This document shows positions 16,669 to 24,922 of a stretch of DNA of 64,000 bases, piece by piece (position 1 is the stretch's first letter; each line of letters opens with the position of its first letter). The notes beneath the pieces were generated by a model. It was not told the DNA's origin. It searched no databases and was given only the letters and a program-made list of their open reading frames with translations. The DNA lies in the NCBI RefSeq assembly GCF_900156155.1, contig NZ_FTMD01000013.1, forward strand, positions 62,001-126,000, given 5' to 3'. Both the position numbers and the translations under genes were made by a program. The DNA is from Aromatoleum tolulyticum (GTDB lineage: Bacteria > Pseudomonadota > Gammaproteobacteria > Burkholderiales > Rhodocyclaceae).

Positions 16669-18414
16669 GTGGCTTTGACCATTCTCGGCCTGTCCGGCGC
16701 CCTGACGCACGACCCCTCCGCAGCCCTGTACATCGACGGCAAGCTCGTCGCGGCGGCGGAAGAAGAGCGCTTCGTGCGCGACAAGCATGCCAAGAACCGC
16801 ATGCCCTACGAGGCGGCGAAGTTCTGCCTCGAGTTCGCCGGCATCAAGCCGCAGGACGTCGATGCGGTCGCGATCCCGTTCGCACCGATCAGCATCTCGG
16901 AGCCGGCGCGCTGGCACTACGCGAAGCGCTACTGGTACGCCCCGGACCGCGGCCTCGACGCAATCCTGACCGGCAATCGCCGCTACTACCGCTACAAGAA
17001 GCGCATCGAGTGGTGCCTCGCGCAACTCGGCTTCGACCTGAAGAAGACCGAGATCGTGCCAGTGGAGCACCATCTCGCGCACGCGTCGAGCGCCTACCAC
17101 TGCTCGGGCTTCCAGGAGAAGACCGCGATCCTCGGCATCGACGGCAAGGGCGAATACGCGACGACCTTCTTCGGCTACGGCGAGAACGGCAGGATCCACA
17201 AGATCAAGGAGTTCTACGATCCCGATTCGCTCGGCGGCCTGTACGGCGCGATCACCGAGTACCTCGGCTTCGAGATGCTCGACGGCGAGTACAAGGTCAT
17301 GGGCATGGCGCCCTACGGCGATCCGGACAAGTACGACTTCTCGCGCCTGGCGAAGTTCGAGAACGGCGAACTGGTGATCGACACCGACTACGCCAACGTG
17401 ATCGGCTTCCGCCGCTACAAGGAGAACGGCAAGGGCTACTACTTCTCGCCCAAGCTGATCGACTGGCTGGGCCCCAAGCGCGCGGGCGACATCGCCGACG
17501 AGCCCTACATCCACTACGCCGCGAGCATGCAGAAGCTGTTCGAGGACCTGTCGCTCAAGATGATCGACCACTACCTCGGCGACATCCTGCGTGACACCGG
17601 GCGCCTGGCCTTCGCCGGCGGCGGCGCGTTGAACGTCAAGCTCAACCAGAAGATCATCGCGCGACCGGATCTGCGCGAACTCTTCGTACAGCCGGCTTCG
17701 GGCGATTCCGGAACTGCCGTGGGCGCGGCCTCCTACGTGTCGGTCGCGCGCGGCGTGCCGGTCGAGAAGATGGAGCACGTCTACCTTGGTCCGCGCTACG
17801 CCAACGAGGACGTGATCGCCGCGTGCGCGAAGCACCCGGCGCAGCCGACGTGGCAGCAGATTTCCGATGTTCCCGCGCGCATCGCGCAAGTACTGGCCGA
17901 CGGCAATCCGGTGGCGTGGTTCCAGGGGCGCATGGAGTTCGGTCCGCGCGCGCTCGGCGGGCGCTCCATCCTCGGCTGCCCCAGCGCTGCGGGCGTCGCC
18001 GACCGCATCAACGAGCAGATCAAGTTCCGCGAGCGCTGGCGGCCGTTCTGCCCCAGCATGCTCGACACCGTCGGCCCGCAGATGTTGCAGACCGACCACC
18101 CCGCGCCCTTCATGACCTTCACCTTCGAGGTCGCCGAGGAGTGGAAGTCGCGCGTGCCGGAAGTCGTGCATGAGGACGGCACTTCGCGCGCCCAGGTGCT
18201 CAAGCGCGAGTTCAATCCGCGTTACTACGACCTGATGAAGGAACTGGAGAAACTCACCGGCAACGGCGTCGTGCTCAACACCTCGCTCAATCGCCGCGGC
18301 GAACCGATGATCTGTTCGCCGACGGACGCGCTGAACATGTTCTTCGGCTCGGACCTGCAGTACCTGATCATGGAGGACGTGCTGGTCGTGAAGGAGGGCG
18401 CGGCCCTTGGCTGA
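16669..18414 (+). CDS. NodU/CmcH-family carbamoyltransferase (heptose carbamoylation candidate)
   Basis: A 581-aa O-carbamoyltransferase using carbamoyl phosphate and ATP. The N-terminal domain has VEHHLAHASSAYH (near 132) and DGEYKVMGMAPYGDP; the C-terminal YrdC-like domain has EFGPRALGGRSIL and NTSLNRRGEPMICSP. GTG at 16669 is chosen because CAGAGG precedes it and the protein then begins VALTILGLSGALTHDPSAAL, as in the family; an upstream ATG would add a Pro/Arg-rich tail. In Pseudomonas aeruginosa the homologous position holds the enzyme that carbamoylates core heptose at O-7. The same role here is inferred from context. It overlaps the next gene by 8 nt. Confidence 0.85.
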   Translation: MALTILGLSGALTHDPSAALYIDGKLVAAAEEERFVRDKHAKNRMPYEAAKFCLEFAGIKPQDVDAVAIPFAPISISEPARWHYAKRYWYAPDRGLDAILTGNRRYYRYKKRIEWCLAQLGFDLKKTEIVPVEHHLAHASSAYHCSGFQEKTAILGIDGKGEYATTFFGYGENGRIHKIKEFYDPDSLGGLYGAITEYLGFEMLDGEYKVMGMAPYGDPDKYDFSRLAKFENGELVIDTDYANVIGFRRYKENGKGYYFSPKLIDWLGPKRAGDIADEPYIHYAASMQKLFEDLSLKMIDHYLGDILRDTGRLAFAGGGALNVKLNQKIIARPDLRELFVQPASGDSGTAVGAASYVSVARGVPVEKMEHVYLGPRYANEDVIAACAKHPAQPTWQQISDVPARIAQVLADGNPVAWFQGRMEFGPRALGGRSILGCPSAAGVADRINEQIKFRERWRPFCPSMLDTVGPQMLQTDHPAPFMTFTFEVAEEWKSRVPEVVHEDGTSRAQVLKREFNPRYYDLMKELEKLTGNGVVLNTSLNRRGEPMICSPTDALNMFFGSDLQYLIMEDVLVVKEGAALG

Positions 18415-19540
18415 ACGCCGCATCCTGCAGTTCTGCCACTGCCACTACGGCCCGTTCGCTGATGTCGCGCGCCAGTATGCGGTGCTGTTCAAGGATTCGC
18501 CGTACAAGGTCACGACCGTCTACCTGACCGATCCGCCGAGCGACGAAGTCACCGCCCTGTCGGCGTCCGACGAGGTGATCTACCTCGACTACGACGGTGC
18601 CGACGTGCGCGGACTCAAGCTCGACGCGATGCGCCGCGTGCGCGAGATCATCGCGGGGCGCGATTTCGCGCTGATCCTCGCGCACCGCTTCAAGCCCATC
18701 CACATCTCGTGCTGGGGGACGCAGCTGCCGGTGATCGGCGTGCATCACGCCTTTGGCGACTACGAGCGCCTGACGCACAAGCTTTTTGCGCGCTGGTTCG
18801 GCAAGCGCCTCGGCCTGCTGGGGGTGTCCGACGCGATCCGCGACGACATCCGCCGCGGCGTGCCGTCGTGGCCGGCCGACCGGATCGAGACGCTGCACAA
18901 TCGCATCGACGTCGATGCCGTGCGCGCCGAAGTGCTCCCGCGCGACGCCGCGCGCGAACTGCTTGGGCTGCCGCACGATGCCTTCGTCGTCGGCAACGTC
19001 GGCCGGCTGTATCCGGACAAGGACCAGGCCACGCTGCTGCGCGGCTTCGCCCGCGCGCTGCCGGAACTCCCCGGCGACGCGCTGCTGGCGATCCTCGGCA
19101 AGGGGCGACTGGAAGCTTCGCTGCGGAAACTTGCCGGCGAACTGGGGATTGCCGAGCGGGTGCGTTTCCTCGGTCAGGTGCCGAACGCTCGCCGCGCGTT
19201 TTCGGCCTTCGACCTGTTCGCGCTGAGCTCCGACCACGAGCCCTTCGGCATGGTGCTGCTCGAGGCGATGGCCGCGCGCGTGCCGGTGCTCGCGACCGAC
19301 TGCGGCGGCGCACCGGAAGTCGTCGGCGATGCGGGTACGCTCTTCCCGCTGGGTGATGCGGCGGCGCTCGCCCGCGGTCTCGTGGCCGGGGCGCGCATGC
19401 CCGCGGCGGAGCGCGAGGCGATCGTCGAACGCGGCATCGAGCGCCTGTACGCGCATTTCTCGGACGAGGCCGCGCAGCGCCGCTTCTTCGCGCTGCCGAT
19501 GGTCAGGGCGGTGCTCGGCGAACCGGAGTGGATGAGATGA
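18407..19540 (+). CDS. GT4-family glycosyltransferase (WapH-like)
   Basis: A 377-aa GT-B fold glycosyltransferase. Start is TTG at 18407, with AAGGAGG 9 nt upstream inside the carbamoyltransferase gene. The C-terminal donor-binding region shows GNVGRLYPDKDQATLLRGF and the EPFGMVLLEAMAARVPVLA acidic motif. The N-terminal half contains RFKPIHISCWGTQLPVIGVHHAFGDYE, similar to what I recall of WapH from the P. aeruginosa core locus, where it also neighbours the carbamoyltransferase. It probably adds a hexose to the outer core; the exact linkage is unknown. Confidence 0.85.
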   Translation: MAERRILQFCHCHYGPFADVARQYAVLFKDSPYKVTTVYLTDPPSDEVTALSASDEVIYLDYDGADVRGLKLDAMRRVREIIAGRDFALILAHRFKPIHISCWGTQLPVIGVHHAFGDYERLTHKLFARWFGKRLGLLGVSDAIRDDIRRGVPSWPADRIETLHNRIDVDAVRAEVLPRDAARELLGLPHDAFVVGNVGRLYPDKDQATLLRGFARALPELPGDALLAILGKGRLEASLRKLAGELGIAERVRFLGQVPNARRAFSAFDLFALSSDHEPFGMVLLEAMAARVPVLATDCGGAPEVVGDAGTLFPLGDAAALARGLVAGARMPAAEREAIVERGIERLYAHFSDEAAQRRFFALPMVRAVLGEPEWMR

Positions 19541-19547
19541 GGATGCG

Positions 19548-20441
19548 ATGAGCGCGCAACAGCCGTCGATCTGCTTCGTGATTCCCTATTTCGGCCGCTG
19601 GCCGTTCTGGATGCCCTTTTTCGTCGCGAGCTGCCGCGCCAATCCGACCGTCGACTGGCTGCTCTTCTCGGACTGCGGACCGATTCCCGACTGCCCGCCG
19701 AACGTGCGCGTCGTGGACACCACCTACCAGGACTATTGCGCCCGCGTCGCGCGCGCGCTCGACATCCCCTTCGCGCCGAAGAATCCCTACAAGCTGTGCG
19801 ACGTGAAGCCGGCCTTCGGCTACATCCACGAGGACGAGCTGCGGGATTACGATTTCTGGGCTTTCGGCGACCTCGACCTCGTGTGGGGCGACCTGCGCGC
19901 GTATTTCACGGCCGAGCGGCTAGCGCGGAAGGACCTCTTCGCGACCCACGCACGGCGCATCTCGGGGCACTGCTGCCTGGTGAGGAACACGCGGGAAATG
20001 CGCGAGGCCTTCCGGCTGATGCGGGACTGGCAGCCGCGCATGACCGACCAGCAGCACCATGCGCTCGACGAAGGGGCATTCAGCCGGATCTTCATCCGCT
20101 ACAAGAATCTTCCCGATCGGGTCGCGCATCTGCCGCGCCTGCTCAACCCGTGGTATCGGCGCGCCGAATTCGTCGAGGCTTTCAGCACGCCCGACGCGAA
20201 GGTCGCGTGGGTCGACGGCGGTTTCGATTTTCCGCAGCGCTGGTTCTGGGACCGCGGCCGGCTGACCAACGATCGCGACGGCGTCCGCGTCTTCCCCTAC
20301 CTGCATTTTGTCGTGTGGAAGAAGCATGCCTGGAAGGGGCTGGCGGCGCAGGATGCGGCCGCGCTCGCAGCCCTTGCCGCCTCCGGCCGGTGGGCCGTCG
20401 ATGCGCGGGGATTCCATCCGCTCGGCGAGGCCGTGGCATGA
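19548..20441 (+). CDS. DUF6625-type glycosyltransferase-like protein
   Basis: A 297-aa protein with a GT-A-like outline. It opens ICFVIPYFGRWPFWMPFFVASC and has the putative metal/nucleotide-sugar motif FGDLDLVWGDLRAYF near residue 105, a DxD-like arrangement. I assign it to the DUF6625 group found in polysaccharide loci; no enzymatic activity is established to my knowledge. It starts 7 nt after the GT4 gene, and its stop overlaps the next gene's start (ATGA), so it is part of the core-assembly operon. Probable sugar transfer is inference. Confidence 0.7.
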   Translation: MSAQQPSICFVIPYFGRWPFWMPFFVASCRANPTVDWLLFSDCGPIPDCPPNVRVVDTTYQDYCARVARALDIPFAPKNPYKLCDVKPAFGYIHEDELRDYDFWAFGDLDLVWGDLRAYFTAERLARKDLFATHARRISGHCCLVRNTREMREAFRLMRDWQPRMTDQQHHALDEGAFSRIFIRYKNLPDRVAHLPRLLNPWYRRAEFVEAFSTPDAKVAWVDGGFDFPQRWFWDRGRLTNDRDGVRVFPYLHFVVWKKHAWKGLAAQDAAALAALAASGRWAVDARGFHPLGEAVA

Positions 20442-21394
20442 AGATTCTGTTGTTGGTCCAGCAGGAGCAGCGGGTCATCCTCGACCGCCTTTACGAGGGC
20501 ATCGCGGCGCATACGGACTGCGACCTGCGCTGGCTCGGCCGCGAAGACCAGGCGAACTTGCGGCGCTATTTCCGGCACAACGTCCGCGTCGACGACTACG
20601 AGCGCATCGTGTTCTTCCTGCGCTTCAAGCAGGAGATCCGCCAGGTGCCGTTCATCCGCACCGTGCCGAATCTCGTGATCCTCGAGCACGACGCCTGCCA
20701 GAACTATTTCCCCGGCAAGTACCAGGGAAAGTTCAGCCGCCACTATGCGCAACTGCCGTGGGCGCGCGTGATTTCGTCCGGCTTCACGGTTGCGCAGCGC
20801 CTGCGCGAAGAAGGCGTCGACGCGGTGTTCGTGCCCAAGGGCTACGACCAGACGATGCTGCGCAACCTTGGCCTGGAGCGCGACATCGAACTCGCCTTCG
20901 TCGGCAGCACCAAGAGTTCGGTGTATACGGAGCGTCGCCGGATGCTCGACGAGATCGGCGCGCGCGAGCAACTCCTGATCACCCGCACGGCTTCCGGCGA
21001 CGAGTATCTGCGCACGCTGAACCGCATCCGCTTCTTCGTCGGTGCCGATGCCGGAATCGGCGAGTACATGATCAAGAATTTCGAGGCGATGGCCTGCGGC
21101 TGCGTGCTGTGCGCGAACGATCAGGGCGCCGGGGAAAACGCCGCGCTGGGCTTCCGCGACATGGAAAACGTCGTGCTGTATCGCGATGCGGCGGAACTGA
21201 GCGCGAAGCTCGCCCTGCTGCGCGAGGACGCGGGCCTCGCCGCGCGGATTGCCGCAGCCGGACAGGCGCTGGCCGAGCGCGAATACCGTTTCGACCGTCT
21301 CGGCGAGAAGATTGCGCTAGCACTCGAGCCGCCACTGCGCCCCAGACCGCCGCTGGGGGCGATCGAGCGCTTCCGTCTGCAATTCGGCTTCTAA
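20438..21394 (+). CDS. Glycosyltransferase, CgeB/group-1-like
   Basis: A 318-aa GT-B fold protein from MKILLLVQQEQRVILDRLYEG. The C-terminal half has FVGSTKSSVYTERRRMLDEI and NFEAMACGCVLCANDQGAGE, the latter the acidic donor-binding motif of group 1 glycosyltransferases with a 'glyco_trans_1_2' flavour. The N-terminal half is divergent. Translation is coupled to the DUF6625 gene by ATGA. The acceptor is likely a core or O-antigen sugar; not resolvable from sequence. A much longer in-frame upstream extension is shadow sequence. Confidence 0.75.
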   Translation: MKILLLVQQEQRVILDRLYEGIAAHTDCDLRWLGREDQANLRRYFRHNVRVDDYERIVFFLRFKQEIRQVPFIRTVPNLVILEHDACQNYFPGKYQGKFSRHYAQLPWARVISSGFTVAQRLREEGVDAVFVPKGYDQTMLRNLGLERDIELAFVGSTKSSVYTERRRMLDEIGAREQLLITRTASGDEYLRTLNRIRFFVGADAGIGEYMIKNFEAMACGCVLCANDQGAGENAALGFRDMENVVLYRDAAELSAKLALLREDAGLAARIAAAGQALAEREYRFDRLGEKIALALEPPLRPRPPLGAIERFRLQFGF

Positions 21395-21486
21395 GGCGTC
21401 GCGATGTGCTTATACGGCTGCAGGAAGCGATCTGTCAGGCGCGTGTTTCTGCGCGCCGGCCGGCCGAGTCAACTTGGTGAAGCGGG

Positions 21487-22176
21487 ATGAGAAGGTATCT
21501 CTGGAAACTTGTTCCGAAACAGGCGCGTGAATCCATCCTCAACCGCCTGTCGGTCGTCGATCGTTCCGCGATCGACAAGATCCTGTCGGAAAGCGTCCGC
21601 CTGCCGGTCGATTTCGAGCGCCATTCGTGCATTTTCATCCATGTGCCGAAGTGTGCCGGGAGCAGCGTGAAGCGCGCCCTGTTTCCGGAAAGGACGCACG
21701 GGCATATGCCGCTGTGGTTCTACGAAAGAAATTTTCCGGAGTTCTTCGAGCGGGCGTTCAAGTTCTGCTTCGTCCGGAATCCGCTCGACCGCGCGTATTC
21801 GGCCTACCAGTATCTGCGCTCCAATCGGGACATCGAGCGCGATCAGGCGGCGCGCCACATGGTGATGCGCTACGACACCTTCGACGAATTCGTGCAGAAG
21901 TGGTTGTGCGAGGAGACCGCCCGAATGCAGATGCACTTCGCCCCGCAGTGGCTGTTCTTGTGCGATTCGTTGGGCCAGTTGCGCATCGACTTCATCGGAC
22001 GGCAGGAGTCGATGGCGGCAGATTTCCTGCGTGTGTGCATGAAGCTCGGGGTGGACGCCAGGCTGGAGCAGACGAATGTCACTCCCCCTGCGCCTCCTGC
22101 GCAGACGTTCGAGGCGCGCACGATCGACAGGATCCGTCGCGTCTACGAGCGCGATTACGAACTATTGGGTTACTGA
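21487..22176 (+). CDS. Carbohydrate sulfotransferase-like protein (Sulfotransfer_2 type)
   Basis: A 229-aa PAPS-dependent sulfotransferase. The 5'-phosphosulfate-binding loop is IHVPKCAGSSVKRALF (residues about 50-65) and the 3'-phosphate-binding motif is FCFVRNPLDRAYSAYQYLR (about 95-113), both intact. Short members of this group sulfate sugars on surface polysaccharides. It follows a 92-nt gap after the glycosyltransferase genes and precedes a pyruvyltransferase. Its base composition reads somewhat AT-richer than its neighbours, which may mean separate acquisition. No start problem: ATG with AGCGGG upstream. Confidence 0.8.
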   Translation: MRRYLWKLVPKQARESILNRLSVVDRSAIDKILSESVRLPVDFERHSCIFIHVPKCAGSSVKRALFPERTHGHMPLWFYERNFPEFFERAFKFCFVRNPLDRAYSAYQYLRSNRDIERDQAARHMVMRYDTFDEFVQKWLCEETARMQMHFAPQWLFLCDSLGQLRIDFIGRQESMAADFLRVCMKLGVDARLEQTNVTPPAPPAQTFEARTIDRIRRVYERDYELLGY

Positions 22177-22188
22177 GGCAGACTGAGC

Positions 22189-22995
22189 ATGGCCATCAAG
22201 TTGTACTGGTGCCGCGGCAAGGGGCGGGACGATCCGGGGCAGAGGAATTTCGGCGATTACCTCTCGCCGCTGATCGTCGAGATGGCTGCGCGCAAGCCGG
22301 TCGAATATGCGCCCATTCACAAGGCCGACATGATGGCGATCGGCTCCATCATGAACCGCGAGCAGAAGGCGAAACGCTTCCTCGTGCCGCGCTGCCTGCA
22401 TGTCTGGGGAAGTGGCACGGACGCGCCGGAGCGGGAGTACTCGGCGCGGCATCACTATCACGCGGTACGCGGCCGTCTCACGCGCGAGCAGATAGAAGGG
22501 GGCGAGAGCCTTCAGAAAATGGCACTGGGGGATCCGGGGCTGCTCGCGGATCGCTGGTGGGAAGGCAGGCCGAAGCCGGCGAAGCGCTTTACCCTCGGGT
22601 TCATTCCGCATTACGTGGATCAGACCGCCCCCATCGTTGAGCAGGTCGGCGCGCTGCCCGGCGTGAAGGTCATCGACGTCTACTGGCCGGTCGAGGAGGT
22701 CCTCAAGGCGATCCAGGAGTGCCATCTGATCGTCTCGTCGAGCATGCATGGCCTGATCGTCTCGGACGCCTTCGGGGTTCCGAACCGGCGCATCGCGATC
22801 TCGCGCGGCATGATCTCCGACTACAAGTTTGCCGACTACTATTCGGCCTTCGGGATCGCGGAACCGGCCTGCCTCACTCCGGAGGACTTCCTCGCGAGCG
22901 CCACGCGCGGTTTCGAGGCGCTGGTCGGGGAATGCGAGCGCCCCGGCATCGAGGGTATCAAGGACAATCTGTTGGCGGTGTTTCCGTCGCTCTGA
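22189..22995 (+). CDS. Polysaccharide pyruvyl transferase family protein
   Basis: A 268-aa protein of the PS_pyruv_trans family, which adds pyruvate ketals from phosphoenolpyruvate to sugar residues. Typical features are NFGDYLSPLIVEMAARKPVEY near the start and the donor-binding SSSMHGLIVSDAFGVPNRRI (near 180). It lies 12 nt after the sulfotransferase gene and 7 nt before the ligase gene, so the three are likely co-transcribed. Together with the sulfotransferase it would make the surface glycan more acidic (inference). Confidence 0.82.
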   Translation: MAIKLYWCRGKGRDDPGQRNFGDYLSPLIVEMAARKPVEYAPIHKADMMAIGSIMNREQKAKRFLVPRCLHVWGSGTDAPEREYSARHHYHAVRGRLTREQIEGGESLQKMALGDPGLLADRWWEGRPKPAKRFTLGFIPHYVDQTAPIVEQVGALPGVKVIDVYWPVEEVLKAIQECHLIVSSSMHGLIVSDAFGVPNRRIAISRGMISDYKFADYYSAFGIAEPACLTPEDFLASATRGFEALVGECERPGIEGIKDNLLAVFPSL

Positions 22996-23002
22996 GGTCT
23001 TC

Positions 23003-24172
23003 TTGCTAAAGCTGGATTTGCGCGACGGCCGCGCAGCCTATTGGCTGGCATCGGTCATGTTGTTCGTCTTCTGCGTATCGTTCTACACGCCGATATCGTC
23101 CAAGGCGTCGAACAACATCTTCTATATCGGCCTCGGCCTGCCGGCGCTGGCGTGGTGGCTGTCCCGGCCGCGCGCGGCGCTCGGCCTGTTTCGTGTGGCG
23201 CCTGCGTTCTCTGTCGCCTACGCGCTGCTCGCGGCGTGGCTCAGCCTGGTGGATATCGCTTTCCTGAAGGACTCGTTGTACCTTATCGCGCTGTTCCTGT
23301 GCTGCGCGATGCTCGAGCGGCGGGGACATGGAGTGGTCGCGGCGTTCTGCGCGTTCGCCCTCGTCAGTGCGGGACTGTTTGCCTTCGCCGTCTTCGACTG
23401 GCTTCGCCTGGTCGGCACGCTCGATGTCTGGCCACGGGTGGTCCTGTCGGGTCAGGGGCAGAACCCCGTCTATGCGGCCTTGCTGACGATCTCCTCATTT
23501 ACGTTTCTGTGGCTTTTTTTCCTCGAGCGTCGTCTGGCGTCTCGTCCGCGCTGGGTTTTCTGGGGTGCGCTGGCGCTCCTGACAGCGCTTTGCGGCATGT
23601 GCGCGGTCGTCTTTCAGGCCCGCTCCGCACTCATCGGTTTTGCGGCCTTCTTTGTCGCCTATCTGGTTCAACGTCGCCTCGTCATTGTCGGATTGATCCT
23701 CGGGACTGTCGCGGTGGCGGCTCTGTCATTCTCCGGGCTGGGCGAAGCATTGCTCGAACGCGGATTGAGCTTTCGCCTCGATATCTGGCACGACGCGCTG
23801 CGACGCCTGTCGTCCGACTGCAACGTGTGGGTCGGTTGCGGCAAGGACGACTATCGCTTCCTCGGGCAGTTTTTCCATGCCCACAGCGCCTACGTTTCGA
23901 TTCTCTACGAGGGGGGAGCGATCGGTCTGGCGCTTTTCCTCGCGATGGCCCTCGCGTTCTTCGTTGCCGCATGGCGGAGCCGTTCGCGCTGGCTGCTGGT
24001 CGCACTCGTCGGTTGGGTCGGGGTGGCGACGACGACGCCGGGGGTGATCGTTTCGCCGCGCACGCTATGGGTGTTCTTCTGGATCCCGACGCTGATGGCC
24101 GTGCTCGAAAGCGGCCGTCCCGCGCTGGAAGCCTACTACCGCGTGCGGGACGAGATTAGCCGGCGCGGTTGA
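23003..24172 (+). CDS. waaL: O-antigen ligase (WaaL-like, Wzy_C family)
   Basis: A 389-aa membrane protein with about eleven hydrophobic segments. It joins undecaprenyl-linked O-antigen to lipid A-core on the periplasmic face. The Wzy_C region has FQARSALIGFAAFFVAYL and HAHSAYVSILYEGGAIGLAL, containing the conserved Arg and His of O-antigen ligases. The start is read as TTG at 23003 with TGAGG upstream; no ATG fits. A Wzy polymerase or another ligase-type enzyme cannot be excluded by sequence, but the position beside msbA and the kinase matches waaL of P. aeruginosa. Its 3' end overlaps the convergent kinase-like gene by 17 nt. Confidence 0.8.
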   Translation: MLKLDLRDGRAAYWLASVMLFVFCVSFYTPISSKASNNIFYIGLGLPALAWWLSRPRAALGLFRVAPAFSVAYALLAAWLSLVDIAFLKDSLYLIALFLCCAMLERRGHGVVAAFCAFALVSAGLFAFAVFDWLRLVGTLDVWPRVVLSGQGQNPVYAALLTISSFTFLWLFFLERRLASRPRWVFWGALALLTALCGMCAVVFQARSALIGFAAFFVAYLVQRRLVIVGLILGTVAVAALSFSGLGEALLERGLSFRLDIWHDALRRLSSDCNVWVGCGKDDYRFLGQFFHAHSAYVSILYEGGAIGLALFLAMALAFFVAAWRSRSRWLLVALVGWVGVATTTPGVIVSPRTLWVFFWIPTLMAVLESGRPALEAYYRVRDEISRRG

Positions 24173-24818
24173 GGTTGGGCATGCGAGTCATGTGCTCCGG
24201 CTCGAGATGGATGCCGGAAGCCGCGTTGTAGTGCGTGAGGAAACGCAGTGCGCCGACTTCGTTGATGAGACGTGTATCGGCCTTGTAGCGGAACACGTGG
24301 CGGAAGTTGCGCACGCGCTTGTGGCGGCTGATCGGGGCGCGCTGCACGCTCATGTCGGAGACGTCGATCAGGCCGAATGCGCCGTCGGGCATGAGCAGGA
24401 CGTTGCCCAGGTGCAGGGAGCGGAAGTAGATGCCCTCGTCGTGGAGCCTGGCGATGAAGCCGGCGAGCCGCAGCAGCAGGGCGGAGCGCGCGTCCGTGTC
24501 CAGGCCGGGCAGCAGGCTGCGGATGGTGTCGCCGGGCAGGGGCCAGTAGCGCACGGCGGTCTTGCGTTCGCTGTCGAGATCGTAGCTCTCGAGCACCTGC
24601 GGGCAGGGAATGCCGCGGGCGGCGAGGGCTTCGGCGTTGCGCCGGAAGCAGTCGGCGGGCGGAAAGAACAGCGCCGAGGACAGGAAGCGCTTGCGGCGGA
24701 AGAGCTTGAGGAAGGACCCGTCGGCGAGGCGCAGGACCTTTTCGCCGCGCGGGTCGGCTTCGATGACCGTCGCGCCCTTGCGCAAGGCGGAAAAGGCTTC
24801 ACGGTTGAGTGGGGTCAC
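24156..24818 (-). CDS. LPS kinase-like protein (PA4998-type) with altered catalytic loop
   Basis: A 220-aa protein of the eukaryotic-like kinase superfamily (WaaP/RIO-related, sometimes called toluene-tolerance protein). A Lys-bearing N-lobe (GSFLKLFRRKRFLS) and the metal-binding FGLIDVSDM are visible. The catalytic loop reads YFRSLHLGNVLL: the usual HxD Asp is replaced by Ser. In P. aeruginosa a comparable gene sits between msbA and waaL, as here. It probably phosphorylates or binds the LPS core; activity is uncertain because of the missing Asp. It is divergent from msbA and overlaps the ligase gene tail to tail. Confidence 0.75.
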   Translation of the reverse strand: MTPLNREAFSALRKGATVIEADPRGEKVLRLADGSFLKLFRRKRFLSSALFFPPADCFRRNAEALAARGIPCPQVLESYDLDSERKTAVRYWPLPGDTIRSLLPGLDTDARSALLLRLAGFIARLHDEGIYFRSLHLGNVLLMPDGAFGLIDVSDMSVQRAPISRHKRVRNFRHVFRYKADTRLINEVGALRFLTHYNAASGIHLEPEHMTRMPNLNRAG

Positions 24819-24843
24819 TGGGCGCTGCCGCGAGAATCAAAGG

Positions 24844-24849
24844 TACAAT
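24844..24849 (+). promoter_or_regulatory. Candidate -10 box for msbA
   Basis: TACAAT in an AT-rich spot between the divergent kinase gene and msbA. If used, transcription would begin near 24856, only a few nt before an ATG at 24860. That favours the TTG at 24923 as the true start. No clear -35 was seen. Confidence 0.35.
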
Positions 24850-24922
24850 TTTAACCCGCATGTTGCAGTGCACGCCGGTTTTTGCGGCAGTGCACGAATC
24901 CCCTTTCCGGAAGCTCCATAAC

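Noticed and set aside
24860-24922. ATG at 24860 as the msbA start
   Set aside because: It has no ribosome-binding site and lies a few nt after a -10-like box, while the TTG at 24923 has GGAAG at 9 nt.
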